NCBI GenBank assembly: GCA_027605045.1
Contig: JAQFWX010000007.1
Span: forward strand, 806,001-870,000
Direction of reading: 5' to 3'
DNA from: Phallus indusiatus
Lineage: Eukaryota > Basidiomycota > Agaricomycetes > Phallales > Phallaceae
Length of the DNA: 64,000 nt
Shown: piece after piece, positions 22,728-34,009 of the stretch
Numbering within the stretch: the stretch's first letter is position 1
Layout of the letters: every line of letters starts with the position of its first letter
Position numbers and translations under genes: made by a program
Notes under the pieces: generated by a model
Told to the model about the DNA's origin: nothing
Seen by the model: the letters and a program-made list of their open reading frames with translations, nothing else
Databases searched by the model: none

Positions 22728-23958
22728 TCAGCTAACAAACTTGGTCCTGTTTGCTAAATACCTGTCACACAAATCTTGACTGGCCTTCCATGCCAGTGCA
22801 GCTATATATTGATGAACAACTTTTGTCGGCTAAAAAAAGAAGCAATGGTTATTTGCAATTAATAATAGCTGACAGATGACCCACATGGTACTCGTCCCAA
22901 AAAATATATTTGTCCGGGTCCGTGCATAAAGAACGAGGTGCCTCGTCGAAAGCACCGATCAGACAACTTATACCGACACGAGTTTCGTCAAAGCCGTAAT
23001 CCGAGGGCGTACTTGTCATTTTATGAAAAAGGGTATGGATATCGGCAAATCCCACGTGAAGTCCTAGACCACGACACAGACGGTACCGAAGTGAAAGGAG
23101 AGAAGTTTGAAGTTGAGTCGAGAGCCGGTCAAAGCGATCAGAAACATCGGAAGGCGCATATGCACGGAAAGGAAGGAGCCCTAAACTGCCATACGATAGA
23201 AAAATGAAACGCGTAGCACCTTTGTGGTGAGGTTGAAGTGTGTCCCCGATTAATTCGCATGTATGCATTCATACCTTTTTTGTAAAGCTGTTCAACGACA
23301 CTGTTTAAGGCCGGTATCACGCCATCGATTGAAGATGAAAATAAAATGTCATTCGCCCCAATCATGAAAGCATATAGATCGTTTGAGGATACCGTGTTGT
23401 GCCGAACAAATGACTCCAGCTGATCTAGCAGACACGGAACACGGATGTCAGATTTTAAGCCCATAAAGCCCTGTACCACTGAATTGTTACTTGTGGCTAA
23501 AAAAAAACGGAATTGAGATGCTGTATGAAACTACGGTATATACGGCCAAACCTCCTGCTATGGCAAAGTCAAGCAGATCCGCGTTAAGTTTCGTAGCAAG
23601 AGACTCCACCCAAACGGGACCGTTACTAAACCGGTGCTGGAAATATGCTGGATCCTCGGGCCATGTCTTGTTGGAAAAGATCCACCCGTTAGTCCCTTGG
23701 GACGAATAGTCCAGTAAAAGTATTGATAAAATGGGTCAATGCAAAAAGAAAATCACCATTATCTGACAGCGAATCACCGAACACAACAATTCTATCGTAT
23801 TTATGTTTTGCCGAAAGATGATTATGTGGCACTGTTGTTGTCGTTAACGTTGTTGTCTTTGTTGTACTTGTACTTGTGTTGTTTGCAAATTGAACCGTTA
23901 TCGCGGCACCAACGACTAAAGTTGTCAAGATGAGAAGTAAATGCGAAAACAGACCCAT
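22728..23958 (-). CDS. Secreted GDSL-type (SGNH) esterase/acylhydrolase
   Basis: Starts at an ATG (23956-23958) giving the signal peptide MGLFSHLLLILTTLVVGAAI; a Thr-rich linker follows. Block I is DRIVVFGDSLSDNG with the catalytic Ser. An intron is then removed to give TNGWIFSNKTWPEDPAYFQH and RFSNGPVWVESLATKLNAD, a classic family pattern, then FAIAGG-ATSNNSVVQG (block II Gly) and AFMIGANDILF (block III, G-x-N-D). A 50-nt intron joins LYKK to GATRFIFLSY. The last intron (22830-22884) joins FWDEYH to PTKVVHQYIAALAWKASQDL and so restores block V (D-x-x-H). The usual PTT is PTK here. TGA is at 22728-22730. About 310 residues, with all catalytic positions present. It probably hydrolyses short-chain esters or cell-wall acetyl groups outside the cell; the substrate is unknown. 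It is the only clear gene in a gene-poor stretch. Confidence 0.87.
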
Positions 23959-26746
23959 CGACACGTCACAACACAACGACAATGTGATCAAAAAGACTCA
24001 AAAACAACCGTTGTGGCAATGGTTTACTATATTGCAAGCAAGGAGTGGATGTGCACGCTTTTCATAGATTGTTGTGTGCGGCGCAACGTTCAGTTCAAAG
24101 GAAAGGTTTGAACCGGCAGAAATCAAGCTCCGATTCGAAGTCAGCCTGTCAGCCCGTCAGCGCTTCTAGTAGTACTGCTTTCATCTACACGCATTCGATC
24201 ATATATTCTGTGTCAACGCATTTTCGAAATCGCCACTTCCATTCCATAAGCCCAACCAAGTTAATGGAAATCCTTTCCTAAGATCCGAGGAAATTAAGTA
24301 TCGGGCGTTGGAAAATCCATTTGTGCCCAACAATGTTGTCATTCATCAATTAGCCACCTTCCTGCCTAGATAACTCGACTCCGAGCACACAACACAACTT
24401 ATATCGTGCGTGGTATAATTTTGATTTTGAAACTGTATTCTCATTTGATTTCAATAGGCTCCGATTTTGTTCAGGATTCTCTTTTGTGATACGTGAATTC
24501 GCGCGGAAATTCGATAAGATCGCTACTCAAATCTGGCAACAACGGTAGTTTCTCAGACGCCACGATAGTGCTACTCCCGTCCAGCCGCGAGAGTTTCTTA
24601 GTGATTGTGAGACCTGTTTTTCCTCTTTAGGACGTCTGGTCATCCGCTTTGAGCCAAACGAAAACAAAAACGAAATTGGCATGCAAGCTATGTCTGGCAT
24701 CCAGACCACCTCCCAGTTTCCCTTTATCGAGGCGAATTCTCCATTCTCCCAGATGGAGTAATTATTTGGACCAACCTATTTGTCTCTGGCTTTTCTTGCC
24801 CATATCCTGCCCACTCCGATGTCATTCCCTATCAAGGACTTAGGATGGCGTGAATCGGGCCCGGTGACACTGTCATAACTTATACTTACTTGAGCTTCGT
24901 GGCTTCTTTGATGTAAGTGTTGACTATGGCAACCGAGGTAACTTCCAACTAACTTGTCAATATAAGACAAAATCGGTGTTTTCTATGTAGATCCGAAATG
25001 CGTATATACCCAAAATAACGTATTCTAAATTTTCAGCTCAACTCCTCTGAGGTGAGATGTTGTCTTCTAGCGTGAAATCTCCCACTCGTTTTTGGTTTAG
25101 TTATTCTATTAATTGACTCCCCCAACTGCCTGATGATCATGGATAACTTTCGTACGTTCTACGTTGATTGTGGTATTTAGATACCCAAGCTTCTTGGTTT
25201 ATGATTTAAGTGTCCATTGTAGCCACCGAGGTAAGTGTACTATCCTGATTTTTTTTATCAGGAGAATTCCTTTTCGCAGATCTGAAATACGTGGACCAGG
25301 TATTCAGCTCAACACCTACCGAGGTGAGATGACTCGTACTAGTGAGAAATTGTGTCTCATGACTTGGCTCAGGCAATCAATCTCCTCTTACCGATTGGCA
25401 TCCTTCTTCTATCTGATCATCATGGATAATACTTATATCTCTGCTCTCAAATGAGGTCGATGAGTCGTTAACTCATCACGACCAGATTACTTTACATAAT
25501 ATGGGGGACCACTTCTCCCTTCCTTCTCTACCCGCTCTATCCGGATGAATCCGTCGGACCCGCAGTCATCTCTGGTATCACCTATTCCTAAGGACATCTT
25601 TTGGACACTTTTATGATTTATGAAGCGATTTGAAAGTTGCGCTTATATTGGCGCACACAAAATTCTCGATTAAGCCTTTTCAACTCCGCGATTGCACGGT
25701 CGTTTGTCGCCCACCGAGATAAATCATCAAAAAGGACCCCAAATAAAAATTCCCTGACTCGTTTGTCCCAAGGTTGTCAAGACTGTCAGAGTTCCTTTGG
25801 CGACGAGTACGAGGTTAACGTTCGCAGGCTTTGCATCATGCTTGAGAGCAAAGCAAAATCTCTTTAGTGACTTAGTGGTTGATCTGACTGCCATCAATAG
25901 AGTACACGATTATTCTCCGCTCGCGACGAAAAGTATCGATCAATCGCCCAAGAAGAATGTCTGGCAGGAGTTACAATTCGATTAACTGCGCGTCCCACAA
26001 CGTGCCCCAGATTGATATATTAGTACGCGTATCTTTCTGGTTTGAATTAAATGACGAGGAGAATGCTCGTTTACGCAGTTGTCAAGCTGTACATACTATG
26101 TGCCCAAGAATTGTTGCTCTGGTTTTTATTATAATGGGACACATCCTGAAGATTCCCGAAACGTTTCTTTGGCGACATAACTCACTGTACGGCTGGGAAG
26201 TTCCATGTTCACATCCACATGAACATCCTGCGATTCTTTTTCTCTTGCTATAAGCCAATGTTCGCAATTGATTGTTTAATCTAATCGATTCAAAGTCATT
26301 GGTTAGTTTTTTCGAGAAAATCTGGCTTTGGCTCAACTAAGCCAGTCACGCAGCTCAAAAATAACATGCCTCCAGTGATCAAAGCGTACTCCATTTCTTT
26401 CTCGTTAAAGGATTCCTTTTTTGCTCGTTATATATATGTGAACTAAAAACTGTCGGCCCGACATTATGTTAAACACTTATCAATTCCAGCTATCAAGTTA
26501 TAGTGCTGATCTAGAATCAAAGGCAAAGACTTATATTTAGAGGGTTCCAGGGTGCGGGGATATGCATGTATCAACAGGGGACATATATGTATGCGATTGA
26601 ATCAAATATGTTACTTGTACAGAGAATTCAATTTAAGCAACGTGCATAAAAAGTAAGGCTATAATCTGAATGATAATCAAATGTAGAGGCCAATCTCGAT
26701 CGCGAGTATACAAATGGAATAGCATATAATGTAGCCGCCAGACATA
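23959..26746. other. Gene-poor region right of the GDSL gene
   Basis: Holds the promoter of the GDSL esterase at its left end and the 3' end of the DUF4048-like gene at its right end. Short open frames (24649-24843, 25164-25454, 25637-25867, 25957-26253) carry no motif. The only structured element seen is the diverged tandem duplication at 24902-25432. Confidence 0.45.
24902..25432. repeat. Diverged tandem duplication, two copies of about 250 bases
   Basis: Copy A (24902-25148) and copy B (25189-25432) share a series of blocks in the same order: GCTTCTT near the start, CCGAGGTAA, AGATC(C/T)GAAAT(G/A)CG, TTCAGCTCAAC, GAGGTGAGATG, AGTGAGAAAT/AGCGTGAAAT, and ATCATGGATAA near the end. The offset between matching blocks drifts from about 293 to 271 bases, so there have been indels and the copies are old. 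No terminal inverted repeats were noticed. Confidence 0.6.
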
Positions 26747-28523
26747 TCACCAATTCCATTTGTCTCGGTCATCATCATCATCATCATCATCACTATTATT
26801 ATAATCATCAACAGTAGGCCCAGAAACACCGACGTCCCTGACCTTCGTCGTATTCGCATCCGGTGTCTTTCTTTTGATTGTTGTTGCATTTGTATTATCG
26901 GGTCTTGCCCGTGTGCTTGTTTGTATGACAGGTAGACCACGATCATCTGGTTGAAGAACCACACCTAATTCGTTTTTCGGACCGTCTTCGGAGTCTTCTA
27001 AAAGTGATGCTGAAGATGAGGATAAAGAAGAGTATGTTCCTGGGGTAATAAATGCCCCGACTACAGGATCTAGGACAAGAGGTGATATTGGTGTTGAAGG
27101 GCAATCCGCAGCATGGTGTTTAGCCTGAGGTGATGAGAATCCTGGTGAAGTAGTTGAAATTGAGCCCGATGAGGAGAGGACGGATAACATATCATTGAAT
27201 AACAAAGATGCACGCTTAGATTGTTTTGATATACTAATGGGTAATAGGCGTAAGACAACTTAAAGTTTGTGTGACAGGAAACAAGATGCATACGTTTCGT
27301 TTGTTCGGAGTTCTTCCCATTTTTTATTTAGACTTGGTGATACCCAAGTAGCAACGTGTTTTCCAATACCATCTGAAGATGAAAGCGATGAAGACAACTG
27401 AGAGAACGTGGATGATAGCGATGACGGTCTATTCTTCGTTGCTATGAAAGGAGTAACGTTTGATGGTAGTGATGAATGATTGGTTAAAGGCAATAGCTTT
27501 GGCTTTTGTGCAGTGTATACTCCATCGTCCAGCACAGGCGAATCGAGAGACCGGGTCCCGTTTGACTGTGTCTCATCGAACAATGAACTGACGCTGGAAG
27601 ACACGGAAGAACGGCCCTGAGTGGATGATAAAGATTCGGCGTTTTTATTATGCTTCAATATAATTGCAGAAGAGGAAGGACGGTGTCGAGAAGGAAGCGG
27701 TATCGATGTGGTAGTCGAGACGGGTGATCCAGAAGACGAAGACGCAGAAGAAGACTCGGAAGAAGAGCTCGACGATCCCGCAATAGCAGGTTCTAAGACG
27801 GCCATAACCTTCTCGAATCCATTCTGAACGCCGTCTCTTATTCCAATAAGAACATCACTGCTGCTATTACGCGTCGTTGGCGCAGATGATTCCGGGGTCA
27901 CGCCAGGCAAAGCCGGTGATCCTTTGCTAACGATCCTTTCCCACTTTTGCTTGAGTAATAATAGTTCGGCTTCATGCTGTGTTAGTTGTGTGCGTAGTTC
28001 AAGGCATTTGGATTCCTTTTGAGCGATGAAACGAAGAAGATCTGCATGCCTGGTACATCAAAAAGTTCAGTTCAGCCAGCTTCTCGATCAACAATGAATA
28101 AAGATGTTACTTTTCAGCCAATGTTGCTGGCTCTGTTTCTTTAACAGGTGGTAGCAATGATCGTGAACGTGAAGAACCATCTTTTGACTGAGTTGTGATA
28201 GGTGATTTTGAAAACGCGCCATCGTTACCAGCACCGCTGCTGCCACCGCCGTCAGTGTTCCTACGCATATGATGTTGCGACTCAGATTGGAGAGTACTGG
28301 CTGGAGAAGTTGTATTATATGACAAGCTACTCTGCCGTCGGGAAGCTATTCGAGGACTTCCAACAGGTGAATCTTTTCCTTCACTCCATGCACTGCTATT
28401 GTTATAGTATCGTGCCGAAGCTAGTGGAGACTTGGCCATTACAGGACTCGACCGAGGGCTTGAAGAGGCAGAAGGAAGTTGAAGAGGTCGTGGAACTGGG
28501 CGTGAAGAGCTTGTACTTGTCAT
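26747..28523 (-). CDS. Ser-rich coiled-coil protein, DUF4048-like
   Basis: Exons (minus strand) 28523-28111, 28049-27294 and 27233-26747 add up to 551 residues; both introns (about 60 nt) keep phase. The N-terminus (MTSTSSSRPVPRPLQLPSAS) is Pro/Ser-rich. The first splice creates TLAEK-HADLLRFIAQKESKC, then LELRTQLTQHEAELLLLKQK, a clear coiled coil around residues 140-180. The rest is long Ser/Thr-rich disorder with a short ordered patch, WVSPSLNKKWEELRTNE. The acidic tail has eight Asp in a row before RDKWNW. The 'RPLQLP' start and the coiled coil resemble fungal proteins annotated DUF4048, of unknown function; this is from memory and moderate. It is followed by ATP19 and TRM44 upstream, all on the minus strand. 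Confidence 0.72.
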
Positions 28524-28909
28524 TTTTTGCTCCTCGAAAATCTTGAATAGTGGAGCTGCTTCTAAACGAGAGGTGGTTGCATAAATTACGGTCGTTCTGA
28601 AGTTGGGTGATTACGTAAAGCTTGTAACAACGGTTCAATGGACGCGTGTGGGCTCCCAGCGCGCTCTCGAGACTCGGGCTCTCCGGCTCTTTTCAGTTTT
28701 CAAACTGGCTCAGCAAATAGAATGCTCTCCATAATAAATAATTCCATGCTGTCGATGACATAGTTTATTTTGGGAAGTAGAGTAGGATTTTAGAACCGCC
28801 TGGTATAAAACTTGATAGCGCAGTATGTACTAGGGACGAATTTCACCAGTTTATCCAATTCTATCGAGAATATCTCTCGCGAATATTAATCTACTGATAC
28901 TGGTGCAAA
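28524..28909. other. Intergenic region, promoter of the DUF4048-like gene
   Basis: 386 bases between two minus-strand genes; no open frame of interest. Contains the terminator side of ATP19 and the promoter of the DUF4048-like gene. Confidence 0.5.
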
Positions 28910-29439
28910 CTAATGTTTCGAATGCGATTCTCTATCAGCCTTTTCAGCTTCCGCAACGAAGTTCCTAATACTGAAGAAAAAAGTAAGAAACATCATATAT
29001 CTAAAAGCAAGACGACAACTCTTACAACTCTTCCTCTTCGCTACGGAAGGAAAAAAGGGAATTCTCAGAGGAAGTTCTGAAGTAACAGTACAAACAAGAA
29101 GTCTCACCTTGAGCTACTCTCAACTTTCAAAGCTTCCGGCTGAACAGCAGCTGCCTTTTCCTTCTTGCTACCACCTGACATGGATATGGCGGTGATAGCA
29201 GCGGTGGACAATAAAGTACCGATCGATAACCATTCGGTTTTGATGGCTCGTCCGGCGATGACGCTGGGAGATGCATTTTATTCCCAACCAAAGCGGGAAG
29301 GATATACGGGATCATCAGAGTTCAGAGATGTTATGAAAGAACGTTATTGAGACGAAAGTGAATTGAAATTTCAACAAAATGGTTGTCAATGTTATGGTCA
29401 TCTCTTGAGAAGCGAGTCTGAAAGGGCTTACTAGGACAT
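28910..29439 (-). CDS. ATP19: Mitochondrial F1Fo-ATP synthase subunit K (ATP19)
   Basis: A small dimer-associated subunit of the Fo membrane sector. Four exons on the minus strand: 29439-29432 (8 nt, ATG TCC TA), 29263-29108, 29040-29026 (15 nt) and 28970-28910. They sum to 240 nt, 79 residues plus stop. Spliced, they read MSYVIAGRAIKTEWLSIGTL, then a short membrane segment LLSTAAITAISMSGGSKKEK, a linker, and SSSSEEEEFIRNFVAEAEKA with a polar end in SKH. The 'IAGRAIK.E.L..GTL' start, the single helix, the SGGSKK motif and the acidic SSSEEE..FI..F..EAEK end are what fungal subunit K shows. Each small exon is bounded by GT/AG and keeps phase. No single open frame shows this gene, so automatic annotation may miss it. 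Confidence 0.9.
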
Positions 29440-29906
29440 GATGTGCGTGTAGGCTTTTTTAGTGGAGAGTCGGAAAGTGTTTCCGTGACAAGCAATTTGT
29501 CACGATTCAATGCCGAAGACGGCATCCCGGAGTCTGGTCTTCCCTATGAAGTTAACATTGACTGTAACTCTCAAGATTGATGTTAACAGAAAACTCGACG
29601 TTCTAGTTCATTTTATGATAAGTGAGAATGGAGAACTAATGAATGAGTGAATTGTTTCCCAAACTTGAGCTCGGGTCTCGTTTGTTTTCTCCGAGGCTAT
29701 ACTACTAGTAGTACTGGTAGTTGATAGAATATCTCGATAAGTCCCAGCATTCATTGAAAGCCGATTGAGCTAGGAGTTCGTTGCATTTAAAATTTGAAAA
29801 AAAAACCCTTTAAAGACATCGGTCCCCAAAGAACAAGTACATCTCCCCACTGAATATGCGATCTGATCGGATATAACGCCCGAAGACGACGATGGGGTTT
29901 GAACAT
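29440..29906. other. Intergenic region between TRM44 and ATP19
   Basis: 467 bases between two minus-strand genes; promoter of ATP19. The A-rich run near 29798-29806 and the AAGCCCTTTCAG-type pyrimidine stretch are in the leader/intron side. No other gene is seen. Confidence 0.5.
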
Positions 29907-31759
29907 TCAATGGCACCTCCCTTCAGGAGTTCTTGGGACAAATATCCCCCGCTCTCGAACCGCCTCAATAATCTTTTGCGCAACTTCCAACCCCTCTATC
30001 TCCCCTTCTCGAGTTCTCCCTGAAACAACAAATCAAAGTCAGAACCTAAACCCCAACCAATTTAGGCATTTTTAATTTACCAATTATAGCCCAATTTCGA
30101 GTACTAGGAATCCTCAACATCTCACACTCAATCTTCCATCCACAAGCTCTCGAAAGGTAAGCCAACCAAACGCGATACATCGAATACGACGTATCGCCTT
30201 GCGCCTCTCCGAAACCCAACCGCGACACAAACTCGCGATGTTCAGTTGACTTGTTATCAAACTGTGGAACAGGAAACGCAAATCCACGTCCACCGCGTTC
30301 ATATCGCGCGTCGAAATCCCAAGGACAGCATGGAATAGATAAATAACCCGATGCGGGTAGTATGCTGGATATGACGGGAACCCAAGGTGTTAGTTCATCT
30401 GCGTGATTTCCAATTATGAATGTGGACGGGTGGAGTTGTGGGGGAAGGTTGAATGGGTCGAATGGCTGTATGTGGAGGTGGTTTTGTGTAGATGGAGGGA
30501 AGTTGGACCAGGAGTGACGTGCGCGAAGGTCAATTCCTTCGCCTTTGTAACCTTCAGATATGAGAATGTGTGTTAGAATACCGTTTCCGCATCTTGTTGA
30601 ATATAATAAATAATTATTGGGGAGATAGCGTGCATTTATTGACATACCCTAGATCGACGAATCCTTTCGGTGGTCGGGGCCATTGAGTCCACGGTCTTTC
30701 AGAGTCACAACACTGAGGATCAACATAATCATATGTCTTCTTCCACAATAGCATCAAAAACGTAGCTATTCCAACATCCTAATAATTAAAATAAAAATCA
30801 GGAAAATGAGGGAGTAACGAACGTTAATATTTCACCTCGAAAACGTGTTTACAAGGGTCAGTAGACTCCTTCCAGCTCTCAACTAACGTTTTATGTCTCT
30901 CCTTCATAACAAGATAAAGATCCTGATACTCGTCCCGTGGGATGATAACATCATGAACGACGCGTTTTTTGTAATTATTGGCTGCGCCCCAGCCATATCT
31001 GTCCATTGTTTCAAGAAGAGCAAGACATGTTCGGTATAGTCTTGAAGAGATATCTATCGGTACAGTGGTAGTATCATTGAGGGGAACGATTTCTATAACC
31101 AGGTAATGGCGTGTTTGTGTATCCTCCAACTCCGGATCTATAGAGTCGCCGTTATCGTCATTGTTGTAACTGTTGTTGAAATCACCGGGTTTTAGAGAGA
31201 CATATCGAAATGCTAGGTGAGAGACTGAAGGATGATAATATGGTAGATTCCGATCAGGGGCAAGTTTGGGAGTTAGTACGCCTACAGTTGGCTGAAAGTC
31301 AGAGTCGTGCGCCTTCGTTGATTGATACAGCGTGCAAGTTTGATCGAGGGAGTTATCTCTAGCGGGACGACGCGGTAAAAGCCTGCGATGAATCGTTCTT
31401 GTGGCGAGATGGTCTTTCAATCTGCATGTCCGATCTTGATCATGATCTTTGAGTTTGGAAGTGTGGGTTGTCAGATCTAAATCATCCCATAATGTTTCCG
31501 AGCGTAGGATAAGGGAAGAATTGTATTCGGGGTGATTGACTAGCGTCAGGAAAGCTGCTTGAAACTAATCTGAACGCTGAGCATCTTCGGCAAAACACAA
31601 ATCAGAAAAAAAAGAAAGCAGACATACGAATTCGACTGCAAAATAGGCGCGGCAAGATATAATGGGCTTGAATAGTGTTCCGTCTTCTGTTTCGAGAGGC
31701 GGTGTTATCAGTTGTCCGTCAAGACATGTTTGTTCGCGGAACTTTGGTCGGGAAGCCAT
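29907..31759 (-). CDS. TRM44: tRNA (uracil-O(2)-)-methyltransferase TRM44
   Basis: A SAM-dependent enzyme that 2'-O-methylates U44 in the variable arm of tRNA-Ser. It starts MASRPKFREQTCLDGQLITP at 31759. The N-terminal part (about residues 1-280) ends CKHVFE-DVGIATFLMLLWKK. An intron with a GTATGT donor inside the SAM-binding loop splits GFVDLG from CGNGILTHILISEGY, restoring motif I. There follow KGEGIDLRARHSW, FIIGNHADELTPWVPVISSI (motif IV region) and LSIPCCPWDFDARYER, all signature stretches of the Trm44 family. A last intron (GTAAAT...TTTCAG) joins NWAIIG to RTREGEIEGLEVAQKIIEAV; the end is EGRCH and TGA (29907-29909). About five exons, roughly 530 residues, apparently intact. It would act in the cytoplasm. 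Confidence 0.9.
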
Positions 31760-32626
31760 GAAAATACCATGTCACAAAGTCACGAACAGGCGGAAAATAC
31801 ACTTCCACAACGTCTTTCGAGCTCAAGCTTTGCAAATTTCCAGATTCTTCTTGATTTGGTAAGTAATAATGGGAACATGCTACACGTAGGTTGATGTTAT
31901 TGGAAATAGGTTGATTAGCTTGAAAAGCATATTTGAATATTCATAGTTGATTTCTCGCCCGGGATGCCCGTTACATACTTGACAAATTATAATCTTTACT
32001 ACAAGAAATAAATAGGGTGAGCGCCCTCTATCAGCATCACGGTGAAAAGCGGAGAGAAAATAGAAGGGGATCAGTCGATTCAGTGGAGAATCTTCGCGTT
32101 AAGTATTGAAGAGGCCATCAGAGAATTTAAGAATCGTCGCGAAAAACTGGTAAAATTCATTCAATGCACATCCATCCATTTCGAAAATGTTCAATACTGC
32201 CATGTTTGTGTTTTTACAATTGAAACTAAGGCCCGTGTGTTGAAACAGATAAGTTAACTCTGCTATATGTCTGAGGGTGATGAACCAAGATTGTCGGGAA
32301 AACTATCGATCTTATTTTTTTCCATTCTAGGCAGATTCGTTGAGCTGGATAATACACGATTGTTTTGAATCAATGGCGATGTTTACCCTTATCAGAATCT
32401 CAGATATCCTCATGATAGTCAGAATCTGAAATCGCAGACGAACCCAGCACCTTTGGATTCCCGTTACACCCGGTATATAAATAAGGTATTACATAGCTGG
32501 CATTTCGAATGATAAAAAAAAAGTTGAAATCTCAAGAGATGTGGAATTTAAAACTTTCCTTGGGGTTGGGCGCTTCGCGCAAACGCGGCCATTACCCTCT
32601 TTCTCTTCGCATGCCACCACAACTTG
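31760..32626. other. Bidirectional intergenic region (TRM44 / Ser-rich protein)
   Basis: 867 bases between divergently transcribed genes, so both promoters lie here. The plus frame at 32042-32257 begins with GTG, not ATG, and has no motif; its central part (SIQWRIFALSIEEAIREFKN) is protein-like, but no gene model was found. Homopolymer A run at 32514-32523. Confidence 0.45.
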
Positions 32627-34009
32627 ATGCCAGGACTAATTGCTCCATCTCCATCTCCATCTCCATCTTCAATCACCGATAACTCAGAATGGGCGTTCAA
32701 CCTAAGAGACTCTTCACGCTTCTATTACGATGCATACCTAAACTCTGACTCTGACTCTGACTCTGACACGGACGAATCCGAAACCGGATCTACTGCTCAG
32801 CCTGTTGCTAATCCTGCTTTTAATAAACCTGCTCAGTCTCATGCTCAGTTGCTGAAAGACCTAGACTTATCATCTCGAGAAGATACTGCGGTGTATACAC
32901 CCAACCCATGGACTATTGCAAAACAGAATGCTGCGTGTCGTGAAACGTCGTCGGTCTTTGTGTCTACTACTGCTTCCAGAATTGGAATCCTCGGCCGCGG
33001 ACTGCAACAGCCGGTGGCGGGGGACAAAACTCATTGCGGCCCTTCAGCGCATGATAATGTTCTTAAAAAGTCTGCTCAGACAACTCTTGATAAAGCATTT
33101 ACGGTGGAAAAACAGAACAAAAACAAAAAAGTTTCGAAATCTGTATTCTTGCCACCTTCTGCAATTCCTGAGGCTGCCGCTTGTGAATTCCAAACCGACG
33201 TGTCTTCTGCTGTTTCTACAATTCCCAATAAAGAGTCAAGGTGTTTCTCTGGACAACATTCCAATTTTGATGGACGTTCCACTTTTATTAGTTCCACGTT
33301 TGTCCCTCGTGCCGACTACACGCCTAATTCTTACGAAACTACAACTCTTAGCTCAGAACCAAAGAAAAACTCGTTTTCCAATACAACAAGCTCTCCCTTC
33401 TCCCGAACGTCTTCTGGTTCTGGCGAACGCACAAAGCCCACAGCTAAACCACGGATATACCCAACCCCGAACATAAACTCAAACCTCAAACGCAAACGAG
33501 GCGGATATACCGTTTTCGCTCCAAACTCGGACTCGGAATCAGACTCAAATTGGACGACTCTACCTTCCCAACTAAGGAAAAAACGTTTCGTCAACCGAAC
33601 AACAACACTAGGCGAAAGAAAGGTATTACCGCTATCAACTCCTGCGGTAAAGAGTTCAGGCAGATTTAATCTCCCAATTCCAATCCCAATCTCAAATTTA
33701 AATCCAAACTCATATTCATCTCGGATCTTGTCCTCCTCGACTATATCCGCTTCATCTTCATCTTCCAAATTCGGTAATAGGGACGACACTGCTCAATCAG
33801 AATTAGAACCGGCTAGTACAGACCTCGCTTGCGTTGCTGCTTATGATACGGAAGTTCTTTCTTGTGGGAGGAGATTGACGCTTTATAAACCTCCTGCGAG
33901 GGACAATGCCATTAGTGCTGCTAACAGTACCGGGATGCTGGGAGGTGGACCTGTTATATTGAGTGTGCGGAGGGCGGGTGGTAGGTTGATTTCGGGAGTT
34001 AGGCATTAA
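32627..34009 (+). CDS. Ser/Thr-rich disordered protein, function unknown
   Basis: One uninterrupted frame of 460 residues from the ATG at 32627 (MPGLIAPSPSPSPSSITD) to TAA at 34007-34009, rare in this intron-rich genome. A repeat of Ser-Asp pairs (SDSDSDSDTDESE) lies near residue 40. Then LLKDLDLSSREDTAVYTPNP could be a short linear motif, since it is preserved amid disorder. The basic patch NLKRKRGGY near residue 285 could be a nuclear signal. The extreme C-terminus, MLGGGPVILSVRRAGGRLIS, is unlike the rest: Gly-rich and free of Ser clusters, perhaps a conserved interaction motif. There is no enzymatic domain. The minus strand is open at 33331-33789, which I read as a shadow of Ser codons. 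Confidence 0.7.
   Translation: MPGLIAPSPSPSPSSITDNSEWAFNLRDSSRFYYDAYLNSDSDSDSDTDESETGSTAQPVANPAFNKPAQSHAQLLKDLDLSSREDTAVYTPNPWTIAKQNAACRETSSVFVSTTASRIGILGRGLQQPVAGDKTHCGPSAHDNVLKKSAQTTLDKAFTVEKQNKNKKVSKSVFLPPSAIPEAAACEFQTDVSSAVSTIPNKESRCFSGQHSNFDGRSTFISSTFVPRADYTPNSYETTTLSSEPKKNSFSNTTSSPFSRTSSGSGERTKPTAKPRIYPTPNINSNLKRKRGGYTVFAPNSDSESDSNWTTLPSQLRKKRFVNRTTTLGERKVLPLSTPAVKSSGRFNLPIPIPISNLNPNSYSSRILSSSTISASSSSSKFGNRDDTAQSELEPASTDLACVAAYDTEVLSCGRRLTLYKPPARDNAISAANSTGMLGGGPVILSVRRAGGRLISGVRH

Noticed and set aside
30114..31420. Antisense or out-of-frame minus ORFs over TRM44 beginning MNAVDVD and MKDHLAT as separate genes
   Set aside because: The first is a wrong-frame shadow; the second is the middle exon of TRM44, not an independent gene.
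33331..33789. 152-codon minus-strand frame inside the Ser-rich gene
   Set aside because: Antisense shadow of Ser/Asp codon bias; the plus-strand frame is longer and has a proper start and end.
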